A model generated the notes under the pieces. The model had not been told where the DNA came from. It made no database searches and was given only the letters and a program-made list of their open reading frames with translations. Positions 53,401-62,041 of a DNA stretch of 64,000 nucleotides are shown one piece after another. Positions within the stretch are counted from its first letter, which is position 1. Each line of letters opens with the position of its first letter. The translations under genes were made by a program, and so were the position numbers. Origin of the DNA: Prunella strophiata (lineage: Eukaryota > Chordata > Aves > Passeriformes > Prunellidae); the NCBI GenBank assembly GCA_036583965.1, contig JAZBQD010000027.1, positions 6,549,187-6,613,186 of the forward strand, read 5' to 3'.

Positions 53401-56400
53401 AGTTCACTGTAAACACACAGGCAGCAGTGCCCACAAGTAATGGACTGTTTTGCTCCCTGGCACAGCAGAAAGGATGCTTAATATACAAATGCTCTCATCT
53501 GTAAATGCCAGTACTTAAACTTTCTCTGCTCAACAAGGAAAATGAAGGTAAACAGCGTAAACAGAGGGAGAAGGTAGTGGAGCTCCTCATCCTGCAGGTC
53601 CTTTGTCAGGAAAAGACAAGGTCCAGCCTTTTCTGTCAGCTTCTCTTTTTCTGAGAAACTGCACAGAGAATTCCTAAATAAATCAAAGACTTCAAACCAG
53701 AAAGAAGGAAGGGAGGAAAGCAGAAAATCTGAGAACTTTACACCACCTCACTCTTCCTTGAAGCCTGAAGTCCTCCAGTCTCAGAGCTTGTTGCCACTGT
53801 GGGACCATTAATGCCCAGGTCAGGACCTGCATGTGACTCCTCTGACTGACTCCAGCTCCATCTTCTTGCTCTCAAGGCAGCTTGTGTAATACTTCAGCAC
53901 CATTAGCACCACAACAATAAAAGTCACTTTATTCAGGGAGGCTTTTCTTAATTGAAATACTTTTGTGTTTGCACTTCTGCCAAAATGAAAGAGCGGGTTG
54001 GTTGTCATTGAAAATGAGCTGTTTGAAAGGCTAGAGGGAGATGCAGCCTTTTTATAGTGTTTTTTTTTAAAGTGAGATTAGTTCTTGGAAAGAAATGTAA
54101 AACAAATGTTCAGTGATGTTGGTAACTGGATGTATTTTGGCTGTATTTTGGGCAAGTACTGATTGCTAAGCAAAATTTCTGGTCCTTGGCTAAAAAGAGG
54201 CACAGAACTGCCTCAGAGCTACTCAGATGTGTATAGCCCTTCCTAAGACCTTTTGTTGGAAAGTAGATAAACTACAGTTATGTATTATTTTCATTACTCA
54301 CTGTTAAAAAACCATAGGATTAGGGTAAAAATCTGGAATTTTTAAAAACATCATTAACATTGGGACTTCATTTAGTTTTGACCAAAAAAACGAGATTTGT
54401 TTTTGTGGGGCTTTTAAGCTTTGTTTTGCAAATATGAGGTATTTATTCCAGCTGAAAAATTTTCATTTAGAACTTCTAAAAAGCACCAGATAGTCCAGGT
54501 GCCACTATACAGATATAACAACACTGAGTTTTGTGGGCTTATCCTTGTTATTTGCACCACCCTGTCATTACATTTAGTGTTTTAGAAAACAGGGAAGAAC
54601 ACAATTGCTGTCTTAACTAACTGTCAAGTAAGTCAAGTAGTGCAAGAGAAGCTAGTCAGCCTTCACTGATTAAAATCTATGCAGCAATTTTTTTAAAAAA
54701 TATAAATTATGTTAAGGCAATGAAAACTTAGACTCTCTGTTAAGGTTGGCTGCATTCTGGGAGCACTGCACAGCTTTCCAAGGGAACCATGCTCAAAGTA
54801 GAGGATACAGCATCACAATTTTCTGGTTTATCAACAGCTTGTACTTTGCTTAGTAAATGTGCTTTTAAATATGCTTAATCTAAAATATGTTTTGAGAAAA
54901 CCTCTTGAGAAAAATAAGAGTCAGTGTGATGTATTGAATTAAAGCTTTGTGTTTGGATCGAGGCTACAAGTCTTTTACTATGACATATTTTTCCTTGTTT
55001 GTGACGGCTTTCTTCAATTCAGATGTAAATTATCTGCAAGTTTATTCAACTAAGCCCAATCTAATTGCATATATTTCTATAAAGTAACTCTACTTTTGTT
55101 TGTTGCTCAAGTTGAGCGTATTATCTGTGTAACCCAGAGATATTTCAATAGGTAGAAAGGATTCACTGTATTTGTTTGTGTGTCACTCTGAAAATATAGT
55201 TTTTTAAACAGATCTGGTACTTTACCAGGTGTGCCTTTAAGTAATTTCTATTGCATTTATACTTTAGGAGGATTAGAAAAGAGAGTAAAAGAACTCTTTG
55301 TCCGTTAGATTCATTAAATGTATTCATGCGTGTGTAAGTGGTATAGAGGCTGTGCTGCTCGGGAATCAGATCCTTGTCCTAGGGTGGAGAGAAAGGTGAA
55401 GGGTGTGATATTTACTGCTTGTGTAAGTGTCATAATAATTGTGTATTTGATTCTTTATTTTTAAATTACCTTCCTGGGCATTAAGCCATTTTTTGGTGTG
55501 TTTATCTTTTCCCCGCAGAGTTAGGGAGGGTAAGGAGCCACACCTTGTAAGTGGTAAAAGTACAGCTGCTCAGGATGTGAGTGTGTAATAGAACAGATGG
55601 GTCAGCAAAGGTGAAGACAAATAACTCAAATGTTATTCTAGAAAGAAGAAGACTTTGCTATTAAAATGTTGTTTAGGCTAGCATTAGTTTTCATTTTTGG
55701 TTTATCTAAAAACCCAATTAATTTACTCAGAATGAAGTGTAAGCAGCTACTACGTTCTTACAGGAGGAGTATAAGAGTTGACATCACTACCTTGTGCCTT
55801 GCAGAGTCATAAATAATTTGAACTTCTAAGTGGCACAGAAGTACTTCAACTAGCTAGTGCTTAGTTGGAATAATCACCACAAAATTCACTTAAACAAATA
55901 CTTAAGTGATAACCTCCCTGGCACCAAACTGACATTGGTTGTGTGAAAAAGCTCTTAAAAAGATGAAGCCATAGCTCTTGTGCACCAAAACCTAAGGTCC
56001 CATAAAACTGCATCCATAGCTGGAATAAAAGTTTTGTTTATCAGCTTGAACCTAATTCAGTGAAAGCAGCTCAGTGGCAAGATCTAATGTGGCAGAAATT
56101 AAGTCCTGTAGCACCTCTGGTCATGTTGCTGGAAGGAGTGTTCCCTGAAGGGAGGGGAGTGTTCAGGTTTGCACAGAAAGTCATTTGCCTGAAGATAAAA
56201 TCTCCTGGGGCACTCTCTGTGTTCAGGGCTTTGGGACAGCCCTGAATGCACCTGCATGGCTTTGTACAGGGCTCTGTGAGCTTGAATGTCAGTAATTTTG
56301 CTGTCACTTGTGTTATACTCCCTGCTTCTGGATGTTGAGTCCCTCCTCTGCCATCCAGATAAGCTTGGAACACTTTACAGTCTCTTTTCAAGGGGTTTTA

Positions 56401-59400
56401 GTTCATGTTCCATTATAATATAAAGTATTAGGCATTAGCAAACCCACAAAAGATTTGAGAAGTACATTCAGCTGGTTTCACAGTGAAATTCATCTGGAAT
56501 TCATCTGAAAGTACATTCATCTGGAAATCACAGTTTCACAGATGCATGAGGTGACTCCTAGTGTGTGTGTTTATGACTGGTAGAAAGTCAGTTATTGTAA
56601 AACTTGAAGATACAGATAAAAATGTACCTTTAGCATTTGTTAAGGCCTTTAACTAATGCTGAAGGTGAATTTTGAACCTTAATCAAGAAAGTATTAATTC
56701 TGCCCTATAGGTGGAACAGATGAAATCAGATTCAATACATAGGCATACTTAAATGGTTTTCTGTGTAATTGCTAACAACATAGAATAAATCTTCAGCAAA
56801 TAAAGGTGCAGGGCTTAGGGACAGTGTAACTTACATCATGTGCAGGGCTGTTTTTTGGAAAGAGCATCATGCAATGGCATCAGAGCTGAAGGGTCAGCTC
56901 TGTGGGCTCCAGAATTTGTACAAATGGTAATGAAACAAGGCACACAGATACACATCTAAAGGCATTCTATACTTTTCTTTATGAAATAATGCACATAAAT
57001 ATAAGTGAATGAGATTCAGTAAAACACTACACTGAACACACCTTTGCAGGCTACAGCTCTTTCCTTTGATCTGTGTTATAGATCATTCCTTGGTTTCTAA
57101 TTCTGTTTTAAAATACTGTAAGTTAGAATGCATCTTAGGTCTTATACTTCATATATTTACAAGAGAAACCATTTCTTTTGCTAGGAGGTGTGTTCACTAA
57201 TAAGGCTTCTATTCTTTGTAGTAAACAACATATTTACAAGCCACAAATAACAAAGTAGAAGCTGCAGAAGGGTTGTGGTGTGATAATTAAGTACAATGGC
57301 GACCCATATGAACAGAAAATGCCAAGGAGCTAAAACAAAGCAACAACAGCTTTGTTTGTTGACAGATGTAGGAGCCATATTGTTAGTTAATTGGGTAATG
57401 GTGTAAACATTTGCAAACTCTGCTGTCCCTCAGTGAATTAAGCAGCACACTGAAATTATGGTGAAAAGCTGCACAGTCCTTGTGCTGCAGGTACTCCAGA
57501 AGGCTCCCAGGACCCTTCTCACTGAGGAAGGACCATCCTGTGTTGTTGTTATTTAAGGCACTTGAAGTTTGCAAACCTTAGACTAGGAGATGTATCTTGA
57601 ATTACACACAAGTGAATAACACATTTCCATATGGTCACAGCCTGGAAGGTTGTGTTCAGTGCCCAGGCATACTTTTTGGGATTTTTCTTTTAAGTGCAAA
57701 ACTGACATGATATGACTTTCCTGCCTTTTCTTGCAAAATAAAAAAAGCAAATTAAAAACCCCAACAAAATGGTTGCAGGATTTGAAAATAGGGATGTCTA
57801 AATTAACAGGGGCTTGTACTGAAAAGAAGGAAAATTGCTTCTCTCAGGTGCCCAATGCCTTAGAAGCTGTGAATTGCACAGACCCCTCTTTACCTCACTC
57901 CCTGCTCAGTAACAGACTGTAGCAGAATGCCAAAAGCATTAAAAAATGCTACAAGATACTTAATTAGCATACTTCTGTAATCACAAACTTAAATGCACTA
58001 CTTTGGCTGTTTTTTACATAACAGGTTTGCTTTCATAGATAATAACCTTTCAATAATTCAGGCAGCATCTGTGCAGGAATGCATAATTGGACTGTAGATA
58101 ATAGGAATCTAAAATTGAGTCTGGTTTTTGTAAATTATTTTTCTCTTCAGACATTTAGCAGTAGCTCACCACAGTACATCAAGTTTAAAAAAATACTTTC
58201 CTGCTTTGGGAATAAAAATAATACATCTGTTTGGTTTTTGGGTTTGGTTTAGGTTTTTTAATTGTGTAATTTAAAAAAAAAATCTGCTGCAGTCAGATTA
58301 AATTACACTGATTTTGATGGTCCTAGGAAGTGATAAGCCTTGAATGTTTGTTTAAATAGTAATTTTTCCCTAATTATTCAATAAGACAATAGAAATGCAA
58401 ATATATTTCAAGTTTGCATGATGTAGTGGGGGGAGAGAATGAGAAGCAATACTATTTTTGTTAATAGGTAACAGGATTATTAAATTAGGCTTTTAAGAAA
58501 ATTTCATTAACATTTTGTATTAAATCATAGCATTTCATGTGCTGGACCCTTAATGTTTTCTGAAAACATTTTTATAAAGCAGTGGCACGTTATGATCATA
58601 GATGAAACAAATTTAACTTTGGAAAAAAATGCTTATTGACGTGCATCTGCATTTATACCATGGCATAAGACTAATAATCTATTATTCACAAGCAGACTTC
58701 TGATAACTGCTGTGCTCACACAGCAAAATAAATGAAAACAGAATTACCAGGGAGACTAAGTTTAAAAATGGAAGGGAAATATTTCAGAAAATGGTTCATC
58801 TTTCTACATGAAGCTTTGCAGTATTCTGAAGGATGTCACAGCATTGGCTTGTAAACTTGAATGTCAGGACCCTGGGACACTTGTTGTCATTAATTTGTCT
58901 GTATAAGTAAATATATTGTGTAATAACCACACAATTAAACAGTTTTTGCCCAGCCTGGGATGATTGAGGTGTCTGGAAAGCATAGAAGTGAGTGAAAGCT
59001 CCACGTGACTTGGAGCAAGAAAGGGAGTAGGAAAATAAAGTTTCCCTTTTCACTGGAGAGATCCTGTTGGGTTGGCTATGCTGCTTGCACCATCAGTTTG
59101 ACTGAAATTTTGGGATGATTATCTAGGAGGGCAGTTTTATTTTTCATCTTAACTCATGTGTTCTAGTAAACCTTTCAAAAGTTCTTAACTTTGACAAAAA
59201 CATATTAGTACATAAGTTTATGGTAGAGAACCAGACCTTCTTGGAATTAATGTCAGGGATTCTATTTCTCCATTATTCTGTTCATTGTTATTATGAAATA
59301 ATGCTTGTAACAACAACAGAAAGCACAATATATATTTCTTAATCTGCATCCTGGAAAATAATACTCACTACTTCAGTTACCACTGATGGAGGGACTCAAA

Positions 59401-59568
59401 AATCTTCCCAGTAAAAGTTTGCACTGTGAAGATAAACAATTCAAAAGTCTACTTACACATATCTTTGTGTTCATGTATTTACAGGTGACCCAGCTGGATC
59501 CAAATAAATCATTACTGGAGGTAAAACTGTATCCTCAAGAAACCCTTTTCCTAGAGGCAAAAGAATAG
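11324..59568 (+). CDS. FAF1: FAF1 C-terminal part, 11 exons (Fas-associated factor 1)
   Basis: Spliced coding sequence joining 11324-11419, 12038-12164, 13039-13102, 14077-14158, 21819-21973, 31495-31631, 34118-34207, 43540-43620, 43952-44030, 46957-47172 and 59485-59568. All introns are GT-AG and the phases agree across every junction. FAF1 is a cytoplasmic/nuclear adaptor: N-terminal UBA and ubiquitin-like domains (upstream of this window) bind ubiquitin and partners, the UAS domain is a thioredoxin-like fold, and the C-terminal UBX domain docks on the p97/VCP N domain. It acts in ubiquitin-dependent degradation and Fas/NF-kB signalling (family knowledge). The 402 visible residues correspond to about 249-650 of the ~650-residue vertebrate protein. 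Two one-base insertions (34195; 43983/43984) break the frame, so literal translation stops at 34204-34206 and the UBX domain is not reached. Identification is very secure; whether the locus is intact is not. Confidence 0.96.
11420..12037 (+). other. FAF1: FAF1 intron, phase 0, 618 bp
   Basis: Short GT-AG intron (gtaagg...catgcag) between the ubiquitin-like linker exon and the acidic-linker exon. Apart from splice signals, nothing recognisable was seen. A purine-rich stretch around 11567-11612 gives the only longer open frames, which have no family resemblance. Confidence 0.9.
12038..12164 (+). CDS. FAF1: FAF1 exon: acidic linker with CK2 sites
   Basis: Encodes 42 codons plus one base (phase 0 in, phase 1 out), about residues 281-323. 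The visible sequence is DVHMVSDSDGDDFEDATEFG followed by VDDGEMFGVASSALRKSPM. The acidic SDSDGDD stretch is a textbook casein kinase 2 context. Ser codons at 12062-12064 and 12068-12070 land on residues 289 and 291, the positions reported as CK2-phosphorylated in human FAF1, which also supports the numbering. The exon begins CAA TGC ACT (Gln-Cys-Thr), where I recall Gln-Ile-Thr in human, so one position may be lineage-specific. Donor ATGA|gtaaga; acceptor catgcag. Confidence 0.96.
12165..13038 (+). other. FAF1: FAF1 intron, phase 1, 874 bp
   Basis: AT-rich GT-AG intron. The 3' end is almost pure T/A (13009-13036) and serves as the pyrimidine tract for the next exon. No repeat or RNA gene was recognised. 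Confidence 0.9.
13039..13102 (+). CDS. FAF1: FAF1 exon: start of UAS domain
   Basis: A 64-base exon that completes the split Met codon (A|TG) and encodes PENAENEGDALLQFTAEFSS plus two bases of Arg, about residues 323-344. This is the entry into the UAS domain, a thioredoxin-like fold shared with FAF2/UBXD8 and UBXD7. Acceptor tttttaag|tg; donor AG|gtaagc. It is identical to the human family sequence as far as I can recall it, a sign of strong constraint. Confidence 0.96.
13213..13258. repeat. two-copy tandem repeat, period 28
   Basis: The core atatttagacatcctaat occurs at 13213-13230 and again at 13241-13258, with similar AT-rich spacers. This is a simple local duplication inside a FAF1 intron. 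Confidence 0.85.
13789..13812. repeat. two-copy tandem repeat, about 12 bp
   Basis: The unit attttatagaa is repeated back to back in the same small intron. Probably replication slippage. Confidence 0.7.
14077..14158 (+). CDS. FAF1: FAF1 exon: UAS domain, first half
   Basis: An 82-base exon completing the split Arg (AG|A) and encoding 27 codons, about residues 345-371: YGDCHPVYFIGSLEAAFQEA, then FYGKARD. The hydrophobic VYFIG strand and the amphipathic helix after it are the early elements of the thioredoxin-like UAS fold. Cys at the YGDCHP position is not part of a CXXC pair, so no redox function is expected. UAS domains of FAF1 and FAF2 are reported to bind long-chain unsaturated fatty acids. 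Donor GAT|gtaagt (14159) is near-perfect; acceptor aaatag. Confidence 0.96.
15340..15374. repeat. TA microsatellite
   Basis: An interrupted (TA)n tract of about 35 bases in a FAF1 intron, likely to vary in length. Confidence 0.9.
17686..17714. repeat. inverted repeat, 14-bp perfect arms
   Basis: Left arm aattaccactttac (17686-17699) and right arm gtaaagtggtaatt (17701-17714) are exact reverse complements around a single central A. In RNA the usable stem is about 12-13 bp because of the tight loop. A related string (aaagtggt) follows about 10 bases later. No function is assigned. Confidence 0.85.
19631..19653. repeat. short CAG/CAA trinucleotide tract
   Basis: acaacagcagcaacaacaac, an imperfect CAR-type triplet run in intronic, non-coding context. 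It would encode Gln, but its open frame has no support as a gene. Confidence 0.8.
21819..21973 (+). CDS. FAF1: FAF1 exon: UAS domain, central part
   Basis: A 155-base exon, phase 0 in and phase 2 out, about residues 372-423. It begins RKLLAIYLHHDESVLTNVFC and continues with SQMLCAESIVSYLSQNFITW, AWDMTKEANRA and a split Arg. The RKLLAIYLHHD strand followed by a helix with Cys-Ser-Gln is diagnostic of UAS domains in FAF1/FAF2. It is nearly identical to mammals; human has WAWDLTKDSNRA at the end. Acceptor ttttttccag and donor AAG|gtaaga are both strong. Confidence 0.97.
22224..22277. repeat. three-copy 18-bp tandem repeat
   Basis: Two exact copies of tattttcaaacatgattc (22224-22241, 22242-22259) are followed by a third that diverges at its ends (22260-22277). 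The array lies 250 bases downstream of a FAF1 exon. Probably a minisatellite seed made by slippage. Confidence 0.92.
22498..22519. promoter_or_regulatory. inverted GAACATTCC pair (TEAD-like or HSE-like)
   Basis: GAACATTCC at 22498-22506 and GGAATGTTC at 22511-22519 are perfect reverse complements with a 4-base spacer. Each half contains CATTCC, the core of the TEAD/MCAT motif, and GAAnnTTC as in heat-shock elements. The pairing is visible in the sequence; a regulatory role is only a suggestion. Confidence 0.35.
22723..22739. repeat. ATT trinucleotide microsatellite
   Basis: Five to six consecutive ATT units in an intron. Confidence 0.85.
31495..31631 (+). CDS. FAF1: FAF1 exon: UAS domain, C-terminal part
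   Basis: A 137-base exon, phase 2 in and phase 1 out, about residues 423-469. It reads FLTMCTRHFGSVVAQTIRTQ then KTDQFPLFLIIMGKRSSNEV, LNVIQ and a split Gly. DQFPLFLIIMG is the thioredoxin-like cis-proline strand (FP) that closes the UAS fold. Acceptor cccccacaag|g; donor CAAG|gtacag, the least consensus-like of the first six. A Thr replaces the Asn that I recall in human MCNRHFG. Confidence 0.97.
33996..34016. repeat. poly(T) run, 21 bases
   Basis: Uninterrupted T run that forms the pyrimidine tract of the cryptic acceptor described separately. Confidence 0.95.
33996..34023 (+). other. cryptic 3' splice-site-like element
   Basis: T(21)ccctTAG is a better polypyrimidine-AG match than the real acceptor at 34110-34117. 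Splicing here would extend the exon and read into an in-frame TAA at 34044-34046, so use of it would be non-productive. Use in cells is unproven. Confidence 0.4.
34118..34207 (+). CDS. FAF1: FAF1 exon: UAS end and coiled-coil start, frame-broken
   Basis: Completes the split Gly and encodes NTTVDELMMRLMAAMEIFSA then QQQED, about residues 470-494, in perfect family agreement. The family continues IKDE, which needs GAC ATA AAG GAT GAG. Here one extra T (34195) gives GAC TAT AAA GGA TGA, an in-frame stop at 34204-34206. The exon is 90 bases; removing the extra base gives 89, exactly what is needed to exit in phase 0 into the next exon. Donor GAG|gtgagc is intact. Likely an assembly indel, otherwise a truncating mutation. 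Confidence 0.95.
34195..34195 (+). other. FAF1: one-base insertion (T) disrupting FAF1 frame
   Basis: Relative to the conserved reading QQQEDIKDE, a single T is inserted between GAC and ATA. It is not in a homopolymer. It causes a stop three codons later, ahead of the coiled coil and UBX domain. Confidence 0.9.
35281..35340. repeat. degenerate AGGAAC/ACCAGG hexamer-like repeat
   Basis: Successive variants of aggaac, aggaca, ccagga, ccagac and ccagaa make a purine/C-rich low-complexity tract. Imperfect, probably old slippage. Confidence 0.6.
37060..37101. repeat. two-copy 21-bp exact tandem repeat
   Basis: The 21-base unit starting ttgtgggttcag and ending accatca occurs exactly twice, at 37060-37080 and 37081-37101. 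Confidence 0.95.
37448..37481. repeat. two-copy 17-bp tandem repeat
   Basis: agtatcagttcctcttg at 37448-37464 is followed directly by agtatcagttcctctta at 37465-37481; a third, degraded start (agtgtcaatg) follows. Confidence 0.92.
38156..38195. repeat. perfect 18-bp palindrome with 4-base loop
   Basis: Left arm cagtcagagtctgtttac (38156-38173), loop tgct, right arm gtaaacagactctgactg (38178-38195): an exact 18-of-18 match. Flanking bases do not extend the stem, so it is too short for a typical pre-miRNA. Could form a cruciform in DNA or a stable hairpin in the FAF1 pre-mRNA. Confidence 0.95.
39005..39026. repeat. GAAA/GAA purine tract
   Basis: aaagaaagaaagaagaaaga, an imperfect tetranucleotide run in an intron. 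Confidence 0.8.
39627..39647. repeat. TTTC microsatellite
   Basis: Four consecutive TTTC-type units preceded by a T run. Confidence 0.85.
41381..41406. repeat. poly(T) tract
   Basis: Nine T, two A, then fifteen T. Could be an old retroposon tail in antisense, but no body was recognised next to it. Confidence 0.85.
43540..43620 (+). CDS. FAF1: FAF1 exon: coiled coil, part 1
   Basis: An 81-base, phase 0/0 exon encoding 27 residues, about 499-525: DEREARENVKREQDEAYRIS then LEADRAK. The dense Glu/Arg/Lys pattern with Ala and Leu is the charged helical coiled coil linking UAS to UBX. It resembles the homologous QxxQDxAYxxSLxAD helix of FAF2/UBXD8, which includes the family's highly conserved QDEAY. 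Human has LSLEAD where this has ISLEAD. Acceptor tcctttag; donor AAG|gtgtgt, a weaker site. Confidence 0.96.
43621..43951 (+). other. FAF1: FAF1 intron, phase 0, 331 bp
   Basis: The smallest intron in the window, GT-AG (gtgtgt...tgttag). No feature beyond splice signals was seen. Confidence 0.9.
43952..44030 (+). CDS. FAF1: FAF1 exon: coiled coil, part 2, frame-broken
   Basis: Encodes REAQEREMAEQ, then the family reading FRLEQIRKEQEEERE, about residues 526-551. An extra A at 43983/43984 turns CAG TTT CGC into CAA GTT TCG. Literal translation then runs VSLGTDPERAGGGA and stops at TGA 44027-44029. The exon is 79 bases; without the extra base it is 78 (26 codons), which restores phase 0 to both neighbours. 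It falls between two A's, so a two-base homopolymer gain is possible. Donor GAG|gtggga is weak but usable. Confidence 0.93.
43983..43984 (+). other. FAF1: one-base insertion (A) disrupting FAF1 frame
   Basis: Expected GAGCAGTTTCGC, observed GAGCAAGTTTCGC. This is the second one-base insertion in the gene. With the T at 34195 the net shift is +2, so neither rescues the other. Confidence 0.9.
44031..46956 (+). other. FAF1: FAF1 intron, phase 0, 2.93 kb
   Basis: AT-rich GT-AG intron. It holds an imperfect CTA/ACT triplet tract at 46321-46344. The longest open frame (44945-45313) has no recognisable family and sits in unremarkable AT-rich sequence. No RNA gene was seen. Confidence 0.88.
46321..46344. 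repeat. imperfect ACT trinucleotide tract
   Basis: actactactcctgctactac and a few more bases: two ACT runs separated by one interruption. Confidence 0.85.
46957..47172 (+). CDS. FAF1: FAF1 exon: UBX domain, main part with FPR loop
   Basis: A 216-base, phase 0/0 exon encoding 72 residues, about 552-623. It reads AIRLSLEQSLPPEPKEESTE, then SVSKLRIRTPSGEFFERRFL, ASSKLQVVFDFVASKGYPWE and EYKLLGTFPRRD. The UBX fold is ubiquitin-like; KLRIRTPSG is strand 1 and the R-x(n)-FPR signature is complete, with Phe-Pro-Arg at 47158-47166. That loop inserts between the two subdomains of the p97/VCP N domain. Compared with human there are conservative changes (Y for F in KGYPW, G for S in LLGTF). The exon is GC-richer than its surroundings, as is usual. 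Acceptor ttccccag; donor GAT|gtgagt. Confidence 0.97.
52440..52560. promoter_or_regulatory. CpG-clustered candidate enhancer
   Basis: Five CpGs occur within about 40 bases (agcgctgaacgctcacgcgg and next bases) in an otherwise CpG-poor intron. They are followed by TAAT-containing motifs (tcattagttagcc, ggattaatg). This resembles conserved noncoding elements around developmental genes; conservation itself cannot be seen from one sequence. Confidence 0.3.
56461..56535. repeat. local degenerate duplication
   Basis: agtacattcagctgg at 56461 recurs as agtacattcatctgg at 56510, and the element aattcatctg is repeated between them. Both copies are followed by tttcacag-like strings. Confidence 0.75.
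59485..59568 (+). CDS. FAF1: FAF1 terminal coding exon: end of UBX domain
   Basis: Encodes VTQLDPNKSLLEVKLYPQET then LFLEAKE and a TAG stop at 59566-59568, residues 624-650. These are the last two strands of the UBX domain, ending exactly as in other vertebrate FAF1 proteins; human has LFPQET for LYPQET. Acceptor tatttacag|GTG is strong. The exon continues into the 3' UTR without a break. Confidence 0.97.
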   Translation: MTQLDPNKSLLEVKLYPQETLFLEAKE

Positions 59569-60376
59569 ATCAAACAAGATTGTAGGACTAATCATCCTTT
59601 GATAAGCCAGAGGCACAACATCGAGAGGAAGACTTCTCTGAGCACCACCTTGTACTGACATCCAGCTCAATTCCATGTCACAAGTTTGCCTCTTGCAAGA
59701 ATCCTGAAAAATTGAAAAAAAACAAACATAGCTACTTAAAGTTTCACATACATGAGTATATGTTTCCAACCTCATTTAAATGAGCAGAGGATAAAGTTCT
59801 GCTATGAACACTGAACATTATGATTCTGTTGCTCACTTATCATCCAGCTTTTGTTATAATTAATGCACTGTTAAAATGTGAGTGATTGTTAAGTAGAATT
59901 TTTACTCCTCAAATGCCCCTTTTTCACCAAGAAATCTTGGACATTTCTGCCTGTACTTTTGACACTAGAATGCTGTATATTTGATATCTCACTGAGCCAG
60001 TGCTCTCATATATATGCATTTTATTTCTGTGTTTGAATTTCTACTTTGTCAACTAATTTAAAAAGGCAGAAAAAAATTAATGGGACATTCTCAGCCATGG
60101 AAATTTAACAGTATTATAGTAGAAAGCATATAATTTTTGTTAGTACTTTCTGACTTCTTTGATAAGATGTAAGGTTTTTGTTTGGAGAATATAGTTTGAC
60201 ATATATGCGAGATATTTATTTACTGGTTCTGCTTTGGGTCTCAGTTCCAATTCAGTTTAGGAAGTATTTTCCATTACATTGCAGTGTGAAACTGCTTATT
60301 GCATGATGTGAATATTTAAATAACATTAGACATGGCCAGTACCAGAAACCTGGTATCTTGCCAACACTTCAGGAAT

Positions 60377-60399
60377 CAGCTGATATTGAATATCAGCTG
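60377..60399. repeat. 11-bp hairpin in probable 3' UTR
   Basis: cagctgatatt and aatatcagctg flank a single G, giving a perfect inverted repeat with CAGCTG E-box ends. If transcribed it is a short stem with a tight loop. Confidence 0.8.
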
Positions 60400-60801
60400 T
60401 TAAAAACCTTTCAAATACCAGATACAAAAGTTCTTTATTTCTCCTTGTGAAAGAAAGGGCAGTTCCCATTCTAGCAGTTTTTCTTCATTCTGGCACTTGC
60501 TTGTCTCCTATTACTCTGCTGGTTTAAAGCACCTTGTTTGGTTCATCAAACAATTGGTATTTTAAGGGGTGGTGTAATAAGAAATCTGCCTTATTGTTGC
60601 ACACTTTGGACATATTAACAATACATTATTGATCCCATCTCAAATTAAGGAAATCGTAGTTCTCTTGTCTGAAATGTATGCACCAGCTACCTGTGACCTG
60701 ACATGGAAAAATCTGGTACTCTAAATTTCTCAACATAGAATGAGCATACTAAGGCTAAGACCATAACATGCAGTTGATGCCAAATCTGCATCAGAACTGG
60801 T

Positions 60802-60895
60802 TGGGTTTTGTTTGTTTGGTTTTTTTTTTGGTTTTTTTTGGTTTTTTTTTCCTTCCCTCCTTCCCCCGCCACCCTTTATTTTTTTGGTTTTTTGT
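60802..60895. repeat. GGTTTTTTTT low-complexity tract
   Basis: Repeated ggtttttttt units, interrupted by a short C-rich stretch (ccttccctccttcccccgcc). Such tracts, and the matching A-rich ones at 9136-9216, are common in bird genomes. Confidence 0.85.
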
Positions 60896-61342
60896 TTATC
60901 TTGGGGCTTACAGGACAGTGCACAATAGCACTAAAGGATCATCATCTACTAAACTAATTTTTTTTCTTCATTTAAAGCCTGGCACATTGTTTTCCATCTA
61001 TGTTTATACGTAATTCATAGTGTTTATTGTAGCTGAATGAGTTCTGATTTGAAAATTTTATACTAAGCTAAAACCAGTTGCACACATCTCTTAGTCTTTC
61101 TTTTTTTTCTTTGGAAGGATGGTGATATAAACTTAAATGTATGCCTATTATTAAGATGTTAGTGATGCTGATATATTGTTACCTTTACCAAAAATGCGAA
61201 TTTCTGAGCGGGCAAAGCCTTATTCTACCTTTTATAATTCTGTAATTAGTGAGTGCTACACCAGACACTTTTAGAAGTGAAGTATCTATGACAAACAAAA
61301 GGTTTAGAAGTGTAAGCAAATCCTAATAATTTGCAGTTCACA

Positions 61343-61348
61343 AATAAA
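61343..61348 (+). promoter_or_regulatory. candidate poly(A) signal AATAAA (proximal)
   Basis: First canonical AATAAA after the FAF1 stop, about 1.8 kb downstream. The sequence after it is not strikingly GU-rich. Confidence 0.3.
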
Positions 61349-61434
61349 AGAATTCCTAGCCAATAGAATGATAAATGTATGTGTAATGGAAAGCTGAATG
61401 CAGACGCTTCATTCTGAACTTTCATTTTCTTACC

Positions 61435-61448
61435 AAAAAAAAAAAAAA
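61435..61448. repeat. poly(A) run, 14 bases
   Basis: Short A run in the probable 3' UTR; length may be unreliable. Confidence 0.9.
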
Positions 61449-61766
61449 TTCCACTGCGTTTATTAAATAAGAAATTAACATGGGTTGCAAATTGGGGTGA
61501 TGCTGTTTCTACAAACAATCACAGTAAACATACAGCAGGATTTTAAAGTGATGCATATCTTTTTTTTTTCCTTCTAAGCTGGCTGTTGAGGAAGGGAGTT
61601 GCAGAAATAGTGCTTCACGAAGCAAAGCGACCTTTCAGCTAACTTGTTTATATTAATCTGTTCTGTTTAACTTCTGTTTGATCTCATCAGGCTGTTTTCT
61701 CTCACTCAACTTGATTTCTGTATTTTGACTATATATTCTTTACTTTGATACTAGTTTTATAAAGTT

Positions 61767-61772
61767 ATTAAA
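61767..61772 (+). promoter_or_regulatory. candidate poly(A) signal ATTAAA
   Basis: The common variant hexamer ATTAAA, followed by a GU-rich stretch (tgtggcttgaatatttgttg). A plausible alternative 3' end. Confidence 0.3.
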
Positions 61773-62035
61773 TGTGGCTTGAATATTTGTTGAACTTGTT
61801 GAAGTCAGTGCTCCCAGGGTTGTTTGGCCTTTTTTTTTTTTTTTCTTCTAAACTCTATTATTTTTTTCCCTCATTTTGTTCATATTGCAAAATACACTGT
61901 CATTATCAAAATGTTCTAGTGATAATTAACTGGAAGTGTTCAAAGTGGTGGCATTACTTCTCTCTGATATAAAGATTTTGAGATCAGTATACGGGGATCA
62001 TTCTGCCACAACGTAAACAAGTGTATTGCTCTTTA

Positions 62036-62041
62036 AATAAA
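62036..62041 (+). promoter_or_regulatory. candidate main poly(A) signal AATAAA (distal)
   Basis: ctttaaataaaacgttaatg, with an upstream TGTA and a downstream U/G-rich gattttggtcc. Cleavage would fall near 62055-62065. Confidence 0.45.

Larger units (their letters stand above)
47173..59484 (+). other. FAF1: last FAF1 intron, phase 0, 12.3 kb
   Basis: The largest complete intron in the window, GT-AG. It includes a GC-richer patch (47880-48150), a pair of related strings at 48663-48690 and 53315-53343, a cluster of CpGs with homeodomain-like sites at 52440-52560, and a local degenerate duplication at 56461-56535. The open frames at 47230-47619 and 47773-48156 have no recognisable family. No other gene was detected. 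Confidence 0.86.
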